Shown: positions 46,432-55,597 of the stretch, piece after piece
How the letters are laid out: each line of letters starts with the position of its first letter
Numbering within the stretch: position 1 is the first letter of the stretch
Source: Azonexus sp.
GTDB taxonomy: Bacteria > Pseudomonadota > Gammaproteobacteria > Burkholderiales > Rhodocyclaceae
Assembly: GCA_017983615.1 (NCBI GenBank)
Contig: JAGOBB010000013.1
Span: 1 to 64,000 of the forward strand
DNA length: 64,000 bases
Direction: 5' to 3'
Program-made: the position numbers and the translations under genes
The notes under the pieces: model-generated
Databases searched by the model: none
Seen by the model: only the letters and a program-made list of their open reading frames with translations
What the model was told of the DNA's origin: nothing

Positions 46432-46799
46432 CGTCCATCCTGTTCCGTGATTCGCCGGAAGGTCCGGTAATGGTCGTCGGTGTAGTAGTACTCGTTGCCC
46501 CGTCCGGCGATGATCCGGCGCGGCCCGCGATCACGACGCCACGGGGTTTTCACCGTGTATTCACGGTAGTAGCCGCGAGGGTGCAGCGGCAGTCGTTTCT
46601 CGAAATTGCCGAAAGCGATGCCATCGCGTTCGTAAGGGAAAGGGCCGCCGGCCTTGATCAGCGCCAGCGTCTCCCGGGCTTCAGGCGGCAAATTTGCCGC
46701 AAAAATCGGGCCGACCGTAGCATTCTGGTCGAAGCTGAATCCAAATGCGCTCCCGATCGCCAGCCAGGCGACGATCAGGAGGCGCAGACAGATCTGCAT
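46428..46799 (-). CDS. Secreted barnase-like ribonuclease
   Basis: A 123-residue protein with a signal peptide (MQICLRLLIVAWLAIGSAFG) and a guanyl-specific RNase domain. Catalytic residues by comparison with barnase: Glu80 in YYREYTVKTP (barnase Glu73), an arginine in RRIIAGR, and His110 in YYTDDHYRTF (barnase His102). Export plus a cytoplasmic inhibitor gives a self-protected toxic RNase, used for nutrient RNA or against competitors (not shown). A dispersed-repeat copy encodes NATVGP at the start of the mature protein. Confidence 0.9.
   Translation of the reverse strand: MQICLRLLIVAWLAIGSAFGFSFDQNATVGPIFAANLPPEARETLALIKAGGPFPYERDGIAFGNFEKRLPLHPRGYYREYTVKTPWRRDRGPRRIIAGRGNEYYYTDDHYRTFRRITEQDGR
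46710..46723 (-). repeat. Dispersed repeat, copy in the RNase gene
   Basis: Exact ATGCTACGGTCGGC on the minus strand, in sense. It is followed by ATTTTT and AAATTT tracts about 11 bp apart. Confidence 0.92.
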
Positions 46800-46805
46800 C
46801 AGCGT

Positions 46806-48605
46806 TTAGCCCGGGCTGACTTCGACCTGGGTTTCGACCTTCTGGCGCAGGCGGACGTGCAGTTCGCGCAGCTGCTTCTCGTCGACCGGCGACGGGGCGT
46901 CGGTCAGCAGGCACTGGGCGCGCTGGGTCTTCGGGAAGGCGATCACGTCGCGGATCGACTCGGCACCAGTCATCATCGTGACGATGCGATCCAGGCCGAA
47001 AGCCAGGCCGCCGTGCGGCGGTGCGCCATACTTCAGCGCATCAAGCAGGAAACCAAACTTGGCCTGCTGTTCTTCCGGGCCGATATTGAGGGCGCTGAAC
47101 ACCTTTTCCTGAACGTCGGATCGGTGGATACGCACCGAACCACCGCCCAGTTCCCAGCCGTTCAGGGCGAGGTCGTAGGCCTTGGCCAGGCACTTGCCCG
47201 GATCGGTCGTCAGCAGGTCGAGATGCTCGTCCTTGGGGCTGGTGAACGGGTGGTGGCAGGCCGTCCAGCGCTTGGATTCGTCGTCGTACTCGAACATCGG
47301 GAAATCGATGACCCACAGCGGCGCCCACTTGGCGCCGGTGACGAAGCCTTTCTCGTGACCGATCTTGATGCGCAGCGCACCGAGGGCGTCATTGACGACC
47401 TTGGCCTTGTCGGCGCCGAAGAAGATCAGGTCGCCCGACTGGGCGCCGGTACGTTCGATGACGGCCTTCAGCGATTCTGCGGAGAGGTTCTTGACGATCG
47501 GCGACTGGAGCCCGGTTTCGTTGATCTGGGTGACGTCATTGACCTTGATGTAGGCCAGGCCCTTGGCGCCGTAGATGCCGACGAACTGGGTGTAGGCGTC
47601 GATTTCGCCGCGGGTCAGCGTGGCGCCGCCCGGAATGCGCATGGCGGCGATGCGGCCGCCTTCGCTGTTGGCAACGCCGGCGAAGACCTTGAAGGCGACG
47701 TCCTTGAAGGCGTCGGTGACTTCGGTCAGTTCGAGGGTGACACGCAGGTCCGGCTTGTCGGAGCCGAAGCGGTGCATGGCTTCGGCGTAGGTCATGCGCG
47801 GGAATTCCGGCAGCTCGACGTCGATGGCTTCCTTGAACACGGTGCGGATCAGCTTTTCCATCAGCGCGGTGATTTCTGCCTCGCTCATGAACGAGGTTTC
47901 AATATCGACCTGGGTGAATTCCGGCTGGCGGTCGGCACGCAGATCCTCGTCGCGGAAGCACTTGACGATCTGGTAGTAGCGGTCGTAACCGGCGACCATC
48001 AGCAGCTGTTTGAACAACTGCGGCGACTGCGGCAGGGCGAAGAATTGGCCGGGATGGACGCGCGACGGTACGAGATAATCGCGGGCGCCTTCCGGGGTGG
48101 ACTTGGTCAGCATCGGCGTTTCAATGTCGATGAAACCGTTGTCGTCAAGGAAGCGGCGGAAGGCACGGGCCGTCTTGTAGCGCAGCATCAGGTTATTCTG
48201 CATTTGCGGCCGGCGCAGGTCGATCACGCGATGGGTCAGACGGACGTTCTCGGAGAGGTTTTCCTCGTCGAGCTGGAACGGTGGGGTGACCGACGGGTTC
48301 AGTACCTCGATTTCGTGGCAGAGGATCTCGATTTCGCCGGAGGCCAGGTTGGCGTTGGTCGTGCCGGCCGGGCGCGGACGGACCTTGCCGGTAATCTTCA
48401 GACAGAACTCGTTGCGTACCGATTCGGCAATCTTGAACGTCTCGGCGCGATCCGGGTCGCAAACGACCTGGGCCAGGCCTTCGCGGTCGCGCAGGTCGAT
48501 GAAGATGACGCCGCCGTGATCACGGCGACGGTGGGCCCAGCCGCACAGGGTGACGATCTGCCCGTCGAGGGCGGCATTGAGTTGTCCGCAATAATGGGTA
48601 CGCAT
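46806..48605 (-). CDS. aspS: Aspartyl-tRNA synthetase
   Basis: Charges tRNA-Asp. It is a 599-residue class IIb enzyme with an N-terminal OB fold ([20 protein letters not shown]), motif 2 around [20 protein letters not shown], the bacterial GAD insert and motif 3 [19 protein letters not shown] at 48603-48605 ([13 protein letters not shown]) was chosen inside a longer frame. The large plus-strand frame over this gene is antisense. Confidence 0.97.
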   Translation of the reverse strand: MRTHYCGQLNAALDGQIVTLCGWAHRRRDHGGVIFIDLRDREGLAQVVCDPDRAETFKIAESVRNEFCLKITGKVRPRPAGTTNANLASGEIEILCHEIEVLNPSVTPPFQLDEENLSENVRLTHRVIDLRRPQMQNNLMLRYKTARAFRRFLDDNGFIDIETPMLTKSTPEGARDYLVPSRVHPGQFFALPQSPQLFKQLLMVAGYDRYYQIVKCFRDEDLRADRQPEFTQVDIETSFMSEAEITALMEKLIRTVFKEAIDVELPEFPRMTYAEAMHRFGSDKPDLRVTLELTEVTDAFKDVAFKVFAGVANSEGGRIAAMRIPGGATLTRGEIDAYTQFVGIYGAKGLAYIKVNDVTQINETGLQSPIVKNLSAESLKAVIERTGAQSGDLIFFGADKAKVVNDALGALRIKIGHEKGFVTGAKWAPLWVIDFPMFEYDDESKRWTACHHPFTSPKDEHLDLLTTDPGKCLAKAYDLALNGWELGGGSVRIHRSDVQEKVFSALNIGPEEQQAKFGFLLDALKYGAPPHGGLAFGLDRIVTMMTGAESIRDVIAFPKTQRAQCLLTDAPSPVDEKQLRELHVRLRQKVETQVEVSPG

Positions 48606-48624
48606 GGAAATTCCGTGGGGTTGC

Positions 48625-49254
48625 TTAAGTGTGGGTGACGACATGAAGGTGGTGCGGCGGCGCCACGACACCCATCGAAATGATGTACTTGAGGGCTTCG
48701 TCGACCGTCATGTCGAGTTCGACGACATCCTGAGCCGGCATCATCAGAAAGAAGCCGGAGGTCGGATTGGGCGTGGTTGGTACGTAGATACTGACGTATT
48801 CCCCGTGCAGGTGGCGCGGGATGTCACCGCCCGGCTGCCCTGTCTGGAACGCAATCGTCCAGCTGCCCTGGTGGGGATACTGGACCAGCAAGGCTTTGCG
48901 GAAGGCATTGCCGTTGGGGGCGAACAGGGTGTCAGAAACCTGCTTGACGCTCTTGTAAACCGAATTGACGACGGGGATGCGCGAGAGCAGCTTGTCCCAC
49001 CAGCCGACCAGCTTCTGGCCAATGAAATTGGCGGCCAGCAGGCCGGTCAGGAAGATCATCAGCAAGGTCAGCACCGCGCCGGCCCCTGGAATGGCGAATC
49101 CGACCAGTGACTGCGGGTGAACCGATTCAGGAAGCAGGCGGAGGGACTGATCCAGTGTGTTGATGATGAGCGACAGCACCCAGCCGGTAATGACCAGCGG
49201 GACCCAGATCAACAGGCCTGTGATGAAGTAACGTTTGATTAGCTGGCCACGCAC
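48625..49254 (-). CDS. DUF502 membrane protein
   Basis: A 209-residue inner-membrane protein with two hydrophobic segments ([20 protein letters not shown] and [20 protein letters not shown]) and a soluble C-terminal domain ([20 protein letters not shown], then [19 protein letters not shown]). The function is unknown; the family is regularly found between fmdB and aspS in betaproteobacteria. The start is GTG at 49252-49254, overlapping fmdB by 16 bp. Confidence 0.9.
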   Translation of the reverse strand: MRGQLIKRYFITGLLIWVPLVITGWVLSLIINTLDQSLRLLPESVHPQSLVGFAIPGAGAVLTLLMIFLTGLLAANFIGQKLVGWWDKLLSRIPVVNSVYKSVKQVSDTLFAPNGNAFRKALLVQYPHQGSWTIAFQTGQPGGDIPRHLHGEYVSIYVPTTPNPTSGFFLMMPAQDVVELDMTVDEALKYIISMGVVAPPHHLHVVTHT

Positions 49255-49493
49255 GATGAGCAGCTTCCTTCCCCGGTCTGGCAGGGTGGCGGGGCGTCGG
49301 CCTTCTTGCCGCTGCCCTTGAAATCTGTGGCATACCAGCCGCTACCTTTCAATTGGAAACCTGCGGCAGAAAGTTGCTTGCTATAGCTCTCCTTGCCGCA
49401 TTCCGGGCAGGTCGTGAGCTGCGGATCAGCCATCTTTTGCAGATGTTCTTTCTGGAAACCGCAGGAGTCGCAGCGATATTCGTAAATCGGCAT
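49239..49493 (-). CDS. FmdB-type zinc ribbon protein
   Basis: An 84-residue protein with a zinc ribbon MPIYEYRCDSCGF (CxxC) and TTCPECGKESYSKQLSAAGF (second CxxC). A short flexible tail ends in CSSCVAS. This is a putative regulatory family without a firm role. It is the first gene of the fmdB-DUF502-aspS string. Confidence 0.9.
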   Translation of the reverse strand: MPIYEYRCDSCGFQKEHLQKMADPQLTTCPECGKESYSKQLSAAGFQLKGSGWYATDFKGSGKKADAPPPCQTGEGSCSSCVAS

Positions 49494-49563
49494 GGGAATC
49501 CTCCAAAACCTTGAATTATAACCGAGAGTCTGAACGCCCTATATCAGGTTGATGGCAGTAATT

Positions 49564-50418
49564 TCAACCGATGGTGCCCAGGTAGGCTTGGGTGATTGTG
49601 TTTCCCCAAAACAGCGCGATGGCACCGGCGGCCGCCAGGTAGGGGCCGAAGGGAATGGGAATGTTCCGGCCGTGGCGGGCGAGTACGATCAACGATATCC
49701 CGACAACGGCGCCGACCACGGATGAAAGCAGGATGATCGCCGGCAACATCTGCCAGCCTAGCCAGGCACCAAGCGCGGCGAGCAATTTGAAGTCGCCATA
49801 GCCCATCCCTTCCTTACCGGTGGCCAGCTTGAAAAGCCAGAACACGCTCCACAACGCCAGGTAGCCGGCAATGGCCCCAACGACGGCAGTGGGCAGGTCC
49901 GCATAGATGCCCCACAAGTTGAACAGCAGGCCTAGCCAGAGCAAAGGCAGGGTAATCGAGTCGGGGAGCAGTTGGGTGTCGAGGTCGATGGCGGAAAGCG
50001 CGATCAAGGCCCAGATCAGGAGGAGTGCGCCCGCCGCTTGGATGGTTGGCCCGAAATGCCAGGCCGCATAGGCGGAGAGAAGTCCTGTAGCTGCCTCGAT
50101 GATCGGGTAGCGCGGCGATATTCGAATGCCACACCCTGAACATTTTCCTTTCAGGATCAGCAAATAGCTGATCAAGGGAATGTTTTCAAGCGCGGAAATC
50201 CGGTGCCCACAGGCCGGGCAACGAGAGCGTGGCTTGGCCAAGGAGAGTGGCTCTGCACCTGTCAGCATCGCTTCGCCCCGTAGTTCGGCGCACTGCGCCT
50301 GCCATTCCTGCTCCATCATTTTGGGCAGGCGATGAATGACCACGTTGAGGAAGCTGCCAACGCACAGACCTAGCAGCCCGGCCGCGGCAGCCAGGCCGCC
50401 CAGGGTTTCGGGAAGCAT
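49564..50418 (-). CDS. pilD: Prepilin peptidase PilD
   Basis: Cleaves and N-methylates type IV pilin precursors at the inner membrane. The 284-residue protein has the zinc-binding CPACGH and CSGCGI (about residues 71 and 95) and the aspartyl sites IALSAIDLDTQLLPD and GMGYGDFKLLAALGAWLG, with about seven membrane segments. ATG at 50416-50418 overlaps the pilC stop by 1 bp. It forms pilB-pilC-pilD with the genes upstream. Confidence 0.96.
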   Translation of the reverse strand: MLPETLGGLAAAAGLLGLCVGSFLNVVIHRLPKMMEQEWQAQCAELRGEAMLTGAEPLSLAKPRSRCPACGHRISALENIPLISYLLILKGKCSGCGIRISPRYPIIEAATGLLSAYAAWHFGPTIQAAGALLLIWALIALSAIDLDTQLLPDSITLPLLWLGLLFNLWGIYADLPTAVVGAIAGYLALWSVFWLFKLATGKEGMGYGDFKLLAALGAWLGWQMLPAIILLSSVVGAVVGISLIVLARHGRNIPIPFGPYLAAAGAIALFWGNTITQAYLGTIG

Positions 50419-51644
50419 CAAACCACCGCGCCGATCTTGAATATGGGGAGGTACATGGCGACGACCATGCCGCCGATCAGTGTGCCGAGAACGACCATGA
50501 TTACGGGTTCCATCAGGCTGGACATCGCCTCGACGGCGTCATCCACTTCCTGTTCGAAGAAATCGGCCACTTTGGAAAGCATCGAATCAAGCGCGCCGGA
50601 CTCTTCACCAATGGCGACCATCTGAGTCACCATGTTGGGAAATAGATTCACGTTTTGCATTGCTGTGGTCAAATTGGTGCCGGTTGCGACTTCACTCTGG
50701 ATCTGACGTGTGGCGACCTTGTATACATGGTTACCTGCGGCCCCCCCGACCGATTCCAGTGATTCAACCAATGGGACGCCCGCAGCGAACATGGTGGCCA
50801 AGGTTCTTGTCCACCGAGCGATTACTGACTTGCGAATGATGTCGCCGAAGACGGGCATGCGCAAAAGAAATCGATCCATTGCCATCTGTACTTTTTCCGA
50901 GCGCTTCCAGCTTTCGAAGAATGCATACAGCCCACCGCCAATGATGCCGAATATTGCCCACCAGTAGGCGACAAAGTAGTCCGAGATCGCGATGACCACC
51001 AGGGTCGGTACAGGCAGATCGGCGCCGAAACTTTTGAATACATCCTTGAACGCCGGGATCACGAAAATCATGATCACCGCTGTAATGATGAAGGCCACAA
51101 CCAGCACGGCAATTGGGTAGAAGAGGGCTGATTTAATCTTGCCCTTGATGGCAAGGATTTTCTCCTTGTAGGTCGCCAGGCGATCAAGCAGGGTGTCCAG
51201 AATACCGGCTTGCTCGCCTGCAGCAACTAGGTTGCAGTACAGGGCATCAAAATAGAGAGGAAATTTACGGAATGCCTGCGATAGCGAACTGCCAGTCTCG
51301 ACGTCGGACTTGATGTCCAGCAACAGTTTGCCGACCGCCGGATTGGAGTGTCCTCGTCCGACAATATCAAATGATTGGAGCAAGGGGACGCCGGATCGCA
51401 TCATTGTGGCCAGTTGCCGCGTAAACAGGGCAATGTCTTTTTCGGTAACTTTTCCGCCGGTCTTGAAGCGAACCTTCTTGACCTTGGTATTGGTGATTCC
51501 CTGGCGCCTCAGCGTGGTTTGAACGACGGACTCGCTGGCGGCGCGCATTTCTCCACGCACGGTTTTGCCGTCCTTGTTCTTGCCCTCCCACAGGAAGGTG
51601 CTTTCCTTGACTGCCGAGGCTTTGGGTCTTGCGGCGGTAGCCAT
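50418..51644 (-). CDS. pilC: Type IV pilus platform protein PilC
   Basis: The inner-membrane platform of the pilus motor. The 408-residue protein has two T2SS-F domains (about residues 75-200 and 280-400), with ALFTRQLATMMRSGVPLLQS and RTLATMFAAGVPLVESLESV at their starts and three long hydrophobic stretches. The short N-terminal domain reads FLWEGKNKDGKTVRGEM. It lies 16 bp from pilB. Confidence 0.96.
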   Translation of the reverse strand: MATAARPKASAVKESTFLWEGKNKDGKTVRGEMRAASESVVQTTLRRQGITNTKVKKVRFKTGGKVTEKDIALFTRQLATMMRSGVPLLQSFDIVGRGHSNPAVGKLLLDIKSDVETGSSLSQAFRKFPLYFDALYCNLVAAGEQAGILDTLLDRLATYKEKILAIKGKIKSALFYPIAVLVVAFIITAVIMIFVIPAFKDVFKSFGADLPVPTLVVIAISDYFVAYWWAIFGIIGGGLYAFFESWKRSEKVQMAMDRFLLRMPVFGDIIRKSVIARWTRTLATMFAAGVPLVESLESVGGAAGNHVYKVATRQIQSEVATGTNLTTAMQNVNLFPNMVTQMVAIGEESGALDSMLSKVADFFEQEVDDAVEAMSSLMEPVIMVVLGTLIGGMVVAMYLPIFKIGAVV

Positions 51645-51660
51645 ACGGTTTTCCTTTGCG

Positions 51661-53376
51661 TTAGGCGTTGGTGGTGCTCAATACCTCGTCGAGCGAGGTC
51701 ACACCCTGTTTGACTTTCAATAGTCCGGATTCGCGCAGATTCTTGACGCCTTCAACCTTGGCCTGTGCGGCGAGGTCGAGGGCAGAGGCGCCGCTCATGA
51801 TCATGCGTTGCATGGCTTCCGAAATGGGCATTACCTGATAGATGCCGACACGCCCCTTGTAGCCTGTTCCCTTGCATCGATCACAGCCCCCCGGTCCAAA
51901 CAATGTCCAGGATCCATCGAGGTCGGTCTCGGTGTAACCTGCGTCGAGCAGCGCCTGTTCGGGGACTGTCATGGGTTTCTTGCAGTTGCACAGGCGACGT
52001 GCGAGGCGCTGGGCGGTGATCAGCAGCACGCTGGAGGCGATGTTGAAGGTGGGCACGCCCATGTTCATCAGGCGGGTCAGGGTCTGGGGCGCGTCGTTGG
52101 TGTGCAGGGTTGAAAGGACAAGGTGGCCTGTCTGGGCTGCCTTGATGGAGATTTCAGCGGTTTCAAGGTCGCGGATTTCGCCGACCATGATGATGTCCGG
52201 ATCCTGGCGCAGGAAGGCCTTGAGAGCCACCGGAAAAGTCAGGCCGGCCCGATCGTCGACATTGACCTGATTGACCCCGGGCAGATTGATTTCGGCCGGA
52301 TCCTCTGCGGTCGAAATGTTGATGCCGTCCTTGTTGAGGATGTTGAGACAGGTATAGAGAGATACTGTCTTGCCCGAGCCAGTCGGTCCGGTGACCAGGA
52401 CCATGCCATAGGGTCGGCCGATGGCATCCATCAAGGCGGCCTTCTGTTCCGGCTCGTAGCCGAGTGCCTCGATGCCCAGCGTGGCCGATGTGGGGTCGAG
52501 AATACGCATGACGATCTTCTCGCCCTGCAGCGTGGGCAAGGTGCTCACCCGGAAATCGATGGCGCGGCTTTTCGACAGTACCAGTTTCATCCGGCCGTCT
52601 TGGGGGACGCGCTTTTCGGCAATGTTCAGCCGCGAAATGACCTTGATCCGCGAAGCGATCTTTTCCTTGATGGCGAGCGGTGGCGTGGCGACTTCGCGCA
52701 GGATGCCGTCGACGCGGAAGCGAATGCGGTAGAACTTTTCGTACGGTTCGAAATGGATGTCAGATGCACCATCGTTAATGGCGTCGAGCAGCATTTTCTG
52801 AATGAACTTGACTACCGGTGCATCGTCGATGTCCTGGCCAGCTGCGTCGTCGGCCTTTGCGGCTGCCTCTTCGTCGAGAAAGTCGAGATTGATGTCGTCG
52901 CTGGTGAAATTCTTCAGCGACTCTGCGGCTGATTCGGCATATTTCGCGACAAGCGGTGCCAGCTTGGGGTGCTCTACGACAATGGGGTCGACAGCCAGTC
53001 CAGTCTGGAATCGAATTTCATCCAGCGCGCGCAGGTTGGTCGGATCGGCAATGGCTACTGACAGGCGATTGCCGCGCTTATTGAGCGGGATGACCTTGTG
53101 GGTGGCGATCAGCTTGCGGTCGATGGCATCTGAAGGAATATGTGCTTCATCGAAAGCATTCAGGTCGAGCAATGGGTAACCGAAGGTATCGGCGACAAAG
53201 CGGGCGATATCCAGAGCGCCAGCTTTTTGGCTGGAAATGATTTGTTCGATCAGTGAGATTTTTGAACTCTGCGCCTGAGCCAGCAATTGTTCAGCCTCGG
53301 CCTCCTTGAGTTGCCCGGCCTGGACGAGCGCACGCGCCAAGCCGCTGAGTGGAGGATTTTGAGGGGTTGCCGCCAT
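51661..53376 (-). CDS. pilB: Type IV pilus assembly ATPase PilB
   Basis: Powers pilus extension. The 571-residue protein has an N-terminal GspE/PilB domain, Walker A GPTGSGKTVSLY near residue 333, Asp box PAEINLPGVNQVNVDDRAG, Walker B RQDPDIIMVGEIRD and the zinc tetracysteine CNCKKP and CDRCKG near the C-terminus. pilA is not adjacent in this window. With pilC, pilD and comF it shows that the parts of a DNA-uptake pilus are present. Confidence 0.97.
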   Translation of the reverse strand: MAATPQNPPLSGLARALVQAGQLKEAEAEQLLAQAQSSKISLIEQIISSQKAGALDIARFVADTFGYPLLDLNAFDEAHIPSDAIDRKLIATHKVIPLNKRGNRLSVAIADPTNLRALDEIRFQTGLAVDPIVVEHPKLAPLVAKYAESAAESLKNFTSDDINLDFLDEEAAAKADDAAGQDIDDAPVVKFIQKMLLDAINDGASDIHFEPYEKFYRIRFRVDGILREVATPPLAIKEKIASRIKVISRLNIAEKRVPQDGRMKLVLSKSRAIDFRVSTLPTLQGEKIVMRILDPTSATLGIEALGYEPEQKAALMDAIGRPYGMVLVTGPTGSGKTVSLYTCLNILNKDGINISTAEDPAEINLPGVNQVNVDDRAGLTFPVALKAFLRQDPDIIMVGEIRDLETAEISIKAAQTGHLVLSTLHTNDAPQTLTRLMNMGVPTFNIASSVLLITAQRLARRLCNCKKPMTVPEQALLDAGYTETDLDGSWTLFGPGGCDRCKGTGYKGRVGIYQVMPISEAMQRMIMSGASALDLAAQAKVEGVKNLRESGLLKVKQGVTSLDEVLSTTNA

Positions 53377-53453
53377 TGATCGAGGTTAAATGCCGTTTAG
53401 ATCGCCTGATAATGCTACGCAGGCGATTGTTTGTAAAGGTTGTTGGCTGTAGC

Positions 53454-54725
53454 TTAGCCTGTTTCCGGGCGAAAGATGCGTACCGTGACGACACTGCGGT
53501 CCTGGGTTTGCAATATTTCTACGGGAATGCCGGACAGCTTGATGCTGATACCGGATTCGGGAATGTCCTGGAAGTGTTCGAGAATGAGCCCGTTCAGGGT
53601 TTTCGGCCCATCGAGCGGGAAATCCAGTTCGAGCATGCGGTTTATGTCCCGCAAGGGGCGTGAGCCTTCTACGATGACGTCGCCTTCGCTGGTCCAGTGG
53701 AGTTCCTGGCCAAGGCCGGGGATCGATGTCGTGAAATCGCCGACAAATTCTTCAATTATGTCTTCCATGGTCAAAAGGCCGAGTATCTCGCCGTATTCGT
53801 CGACGACGAAGCCGATGCGCTGGCGGTTTTCTTGGAAGAATGCCAGTTGAGAAAATACTGGTGTTCCCGAGGGAATGTAATACGGTGCCTGCAATTGTTG
53901 CAGCAATGCCGCCTCGTCGAAATCCTGGTCGCCCAGGCTGGATAGCAGGCGACGAACGGGAAGGATGCCGACCAGTTGGTCCAGCGATTCGCGGCAGGCG
54001 GGAAGTCGGCTGTGATGACTAGTCGATAGCTGGGTGCGGACTTCCTCCCAGGGCAGGTCGAGGTCGAGGATTTCAATGCTGCCACGCGGGGTCATGACAT
54101 CCTCGACCGTAATCCGGTTCAAGTCGAAGAGGCTGGACAGGATGGCGCGGTGCTTCTGGGGAATGAGATGAGAGGACTCGAGGACGAGGCTGTGGAGTTC
54201 CTCTGGCGAGAGTTGAGCGACTTCGTTGGTCTTCGGAGGGGAGAGACGCAGCAGGCGGAGCAGAGAGCTGGCAAACAGGTTGATGAACCAGACCACCGGG
54301 TAGAAGAGCCGCAGCAACGGTGTCAGCACGTAGCCAAGCACGATGGCCAGGCGGTCAGAATGGGTGGCGCCAATGATTTTCGGCGTAATTTCCGAAAAAA
54401 CGAGGATGGCGAAGGTGACGGCCAACGTGCCGGCGCCCAATGCCCATTTTTCGTCCCCGAACAGTTCGATGGTGATGACGCTGACCAGCATGGCAGCGGC
54501 AGAGTTGACCAGGTTGTTGCCGAGCAGAATGACGCCGAGCATCTTGTCGGTCTGGTTGAGCAGGTCGAGCGCCTTTTGTGCGCCGTGATGACCGGACTGG
54601 GCGAGATGCCTGAGGCGGAAACGGTTGGATGCCATCATGGCCGTTTCGCTTAGCGAAAAAAAAGCCGAGATGGCCAGCAGTACGACTAGGGCGGTGAGCT
54701 GCGCCGATAGGGGGATTTCATCCAC
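53454..54725 (-). CDS. CNNM/HlyC-CorC family transporter-like protein
   Basis: A 423-residue protein with an N-terminal DUF21/CNNM membrane domain (about residues 1-190), a CBS pair (VEDVMTPRGSIEILDLDLPW, then IGFVVDEYGEILGLLTMEDI) and a C-terminal CorC_HlyC domain (RDINRMLELDFPLDGPKTLN). The family is linked to magnesium or cobalt handling. The start is GTG at 54723-54725. It follows the cytochrome assembly gene by 3 bp. Confidence 0.92.
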   Translation of the reverse strand: MDEIPLSAQLTALVVLLAISAFFSLSETAMMASNRFRLRHLAQSGHHGAQKALDLLNQTDKMLGVILLGNNLVNSAAAMLVSVITIELFGDEKWALGAGTLAVTFAILVFSEITPKIIGATHSDRLAIVLGYVLTPLLRLFYPVVWFINLFASSLLRLLRLSPPKTNEVAQLSPEELHSLVLESSHLIPQKHRAILSSLFDLNRITVEDVMTPRGSIEILDLDLPWEEVRTQLSTSHHSRLPACRESLDQLVGILPVRRLLSSLGDQDFDEAALLQQLQAPYYIPSGTPVFSQLAFFQENRQRIGFVVDEYGEILGLLTMEDIIEEFVGDFTTSIPGLGQELHWTSEGDVIVEGSRPLRDINRMLELDFPLDGPKTLNGLILEHFQDIPESGISIKLSGIPVEILQTQDRSVVTVRIFRPETG

Positions 54726-54728
54726 GGC

Positions 54729-55568
54729 TTAAACGCGTCCGAGGATGACTTCGGCGACGAAGCGGCTGCCGACGTAGGCCAGAATCAGCAAGGCGAAGCC
54801 GGCCAGCGTCCAGCGCAAGGCGCGCTTGCCGCGCCAGCCCCAGGCGTGGCGGCCGATTAACAGGGTGGCGAAGATGCCCCAGGACGCGAAGGCGAACAGC
54901 GTCTTGTGATCGATGGTCAGGGCCTTGCCGAACAGTTCTTCGGAGAAGAAGACGCCGCTGCCAACGGTCAGTGTGAGCAGGATGAAGCCGACAAGCAGCA
55001 TCTTGAAAAGCAGGGACTCCATGGTCAGCAAGGGCGGCAGGCTGGTCAGGCTGCGTTTCAGCGAACGCTTGTGCAGGGCGCGTTCGGTGAAGCCCATGAA
55101 GATGGCGTGCAGCGCCGACAGGGTGAGCAGGCTGTAGGCCAGCATGGCGGCGAGGAAATGCAGCTTGAAACCGGTGGCGCTGGCATGCGCGACGAGGTGC
55201 ACGTTGGGGAAGATGACGGGCAGGATGGCACAAACGGCGGCCAGCGGCAGGACCATTGGCTGCATGCCTTCCATGCGGGCCATGAAGCTCTCGAGCCAGT
55301 AGATCAGAACGGCCAGCCACATCATTAGCGACAGCGCGAAACTGAAGGAGAAGCGCATGCCGACGTCGGCGAACAGGGCGTCGTAGAGGCCGGCGGCGTG
55401 GATGACGAGGGCCGCGGCAATGGCCAGGCGCTCCCAGGTTTGCATGGGGCAGGCGACGCACTGATTCTCGCTTTCGCGCCAGCGCGTGTTCCAGAAGTGG
55501 AAGCCGAGCGCTCCGTAAATCAGGGCGGCGAGGATGTGCGGCAGAAGCTGAATTACAATATCGACCAT
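54729..55568 (-). CDS. CcsA/YpjD-type cytochrome c assembly membrane protein
   Basis: A 279-residue inner-membrane protein with about eight hydrophobic segments. It has the tryptophan-rich family pattern and conserved histidines (AALVIHAAGLYDAL, HLVAHASATGFKLHFLAAML, IDHKTLFAFASWGIFATLL). It is related to CcsA and YpjD heme-handling proteins; the precise role is uncertain. It is divergent from ffh, the same pairing as ypjD-ffh in E. coli relatives. Confidence 0.88.
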   Translation of the reverse strand: MVDIVIQLLPHILAALIYGALGFHFWNTRWRESENQCVACPMQTWERLAIAAALVIHAAGLYDALFADVGMRFSFSFALSLMMWLAVLIYWLESFMARMEGMQPMVLPLAAVCAILPVIFPNVHLVAHASATGFKLHFLAAMLAYSLLTLSALHAIFMGFTERALHKRSLKRSLTSLPPLLTMESLLFKMLLVGFILLTLTVGSGVFFSEELFGKALTIDHKTLFAFASWGIFATLLIGRHAWGWRGKRALRWTLAGFALLILAYVGSRFVAEVILGRV

Positions 55569-55597
55569 CCTTGAATTCTACAAGAAGCCCAACTGAC

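Noticed and set aside
46296-48638. A 780-codon plus-strand open frame
   Set aside because: Antisense to aspS and the RNase/barstar genes, all with clear family motifs; its composition is that of a mirror frame.
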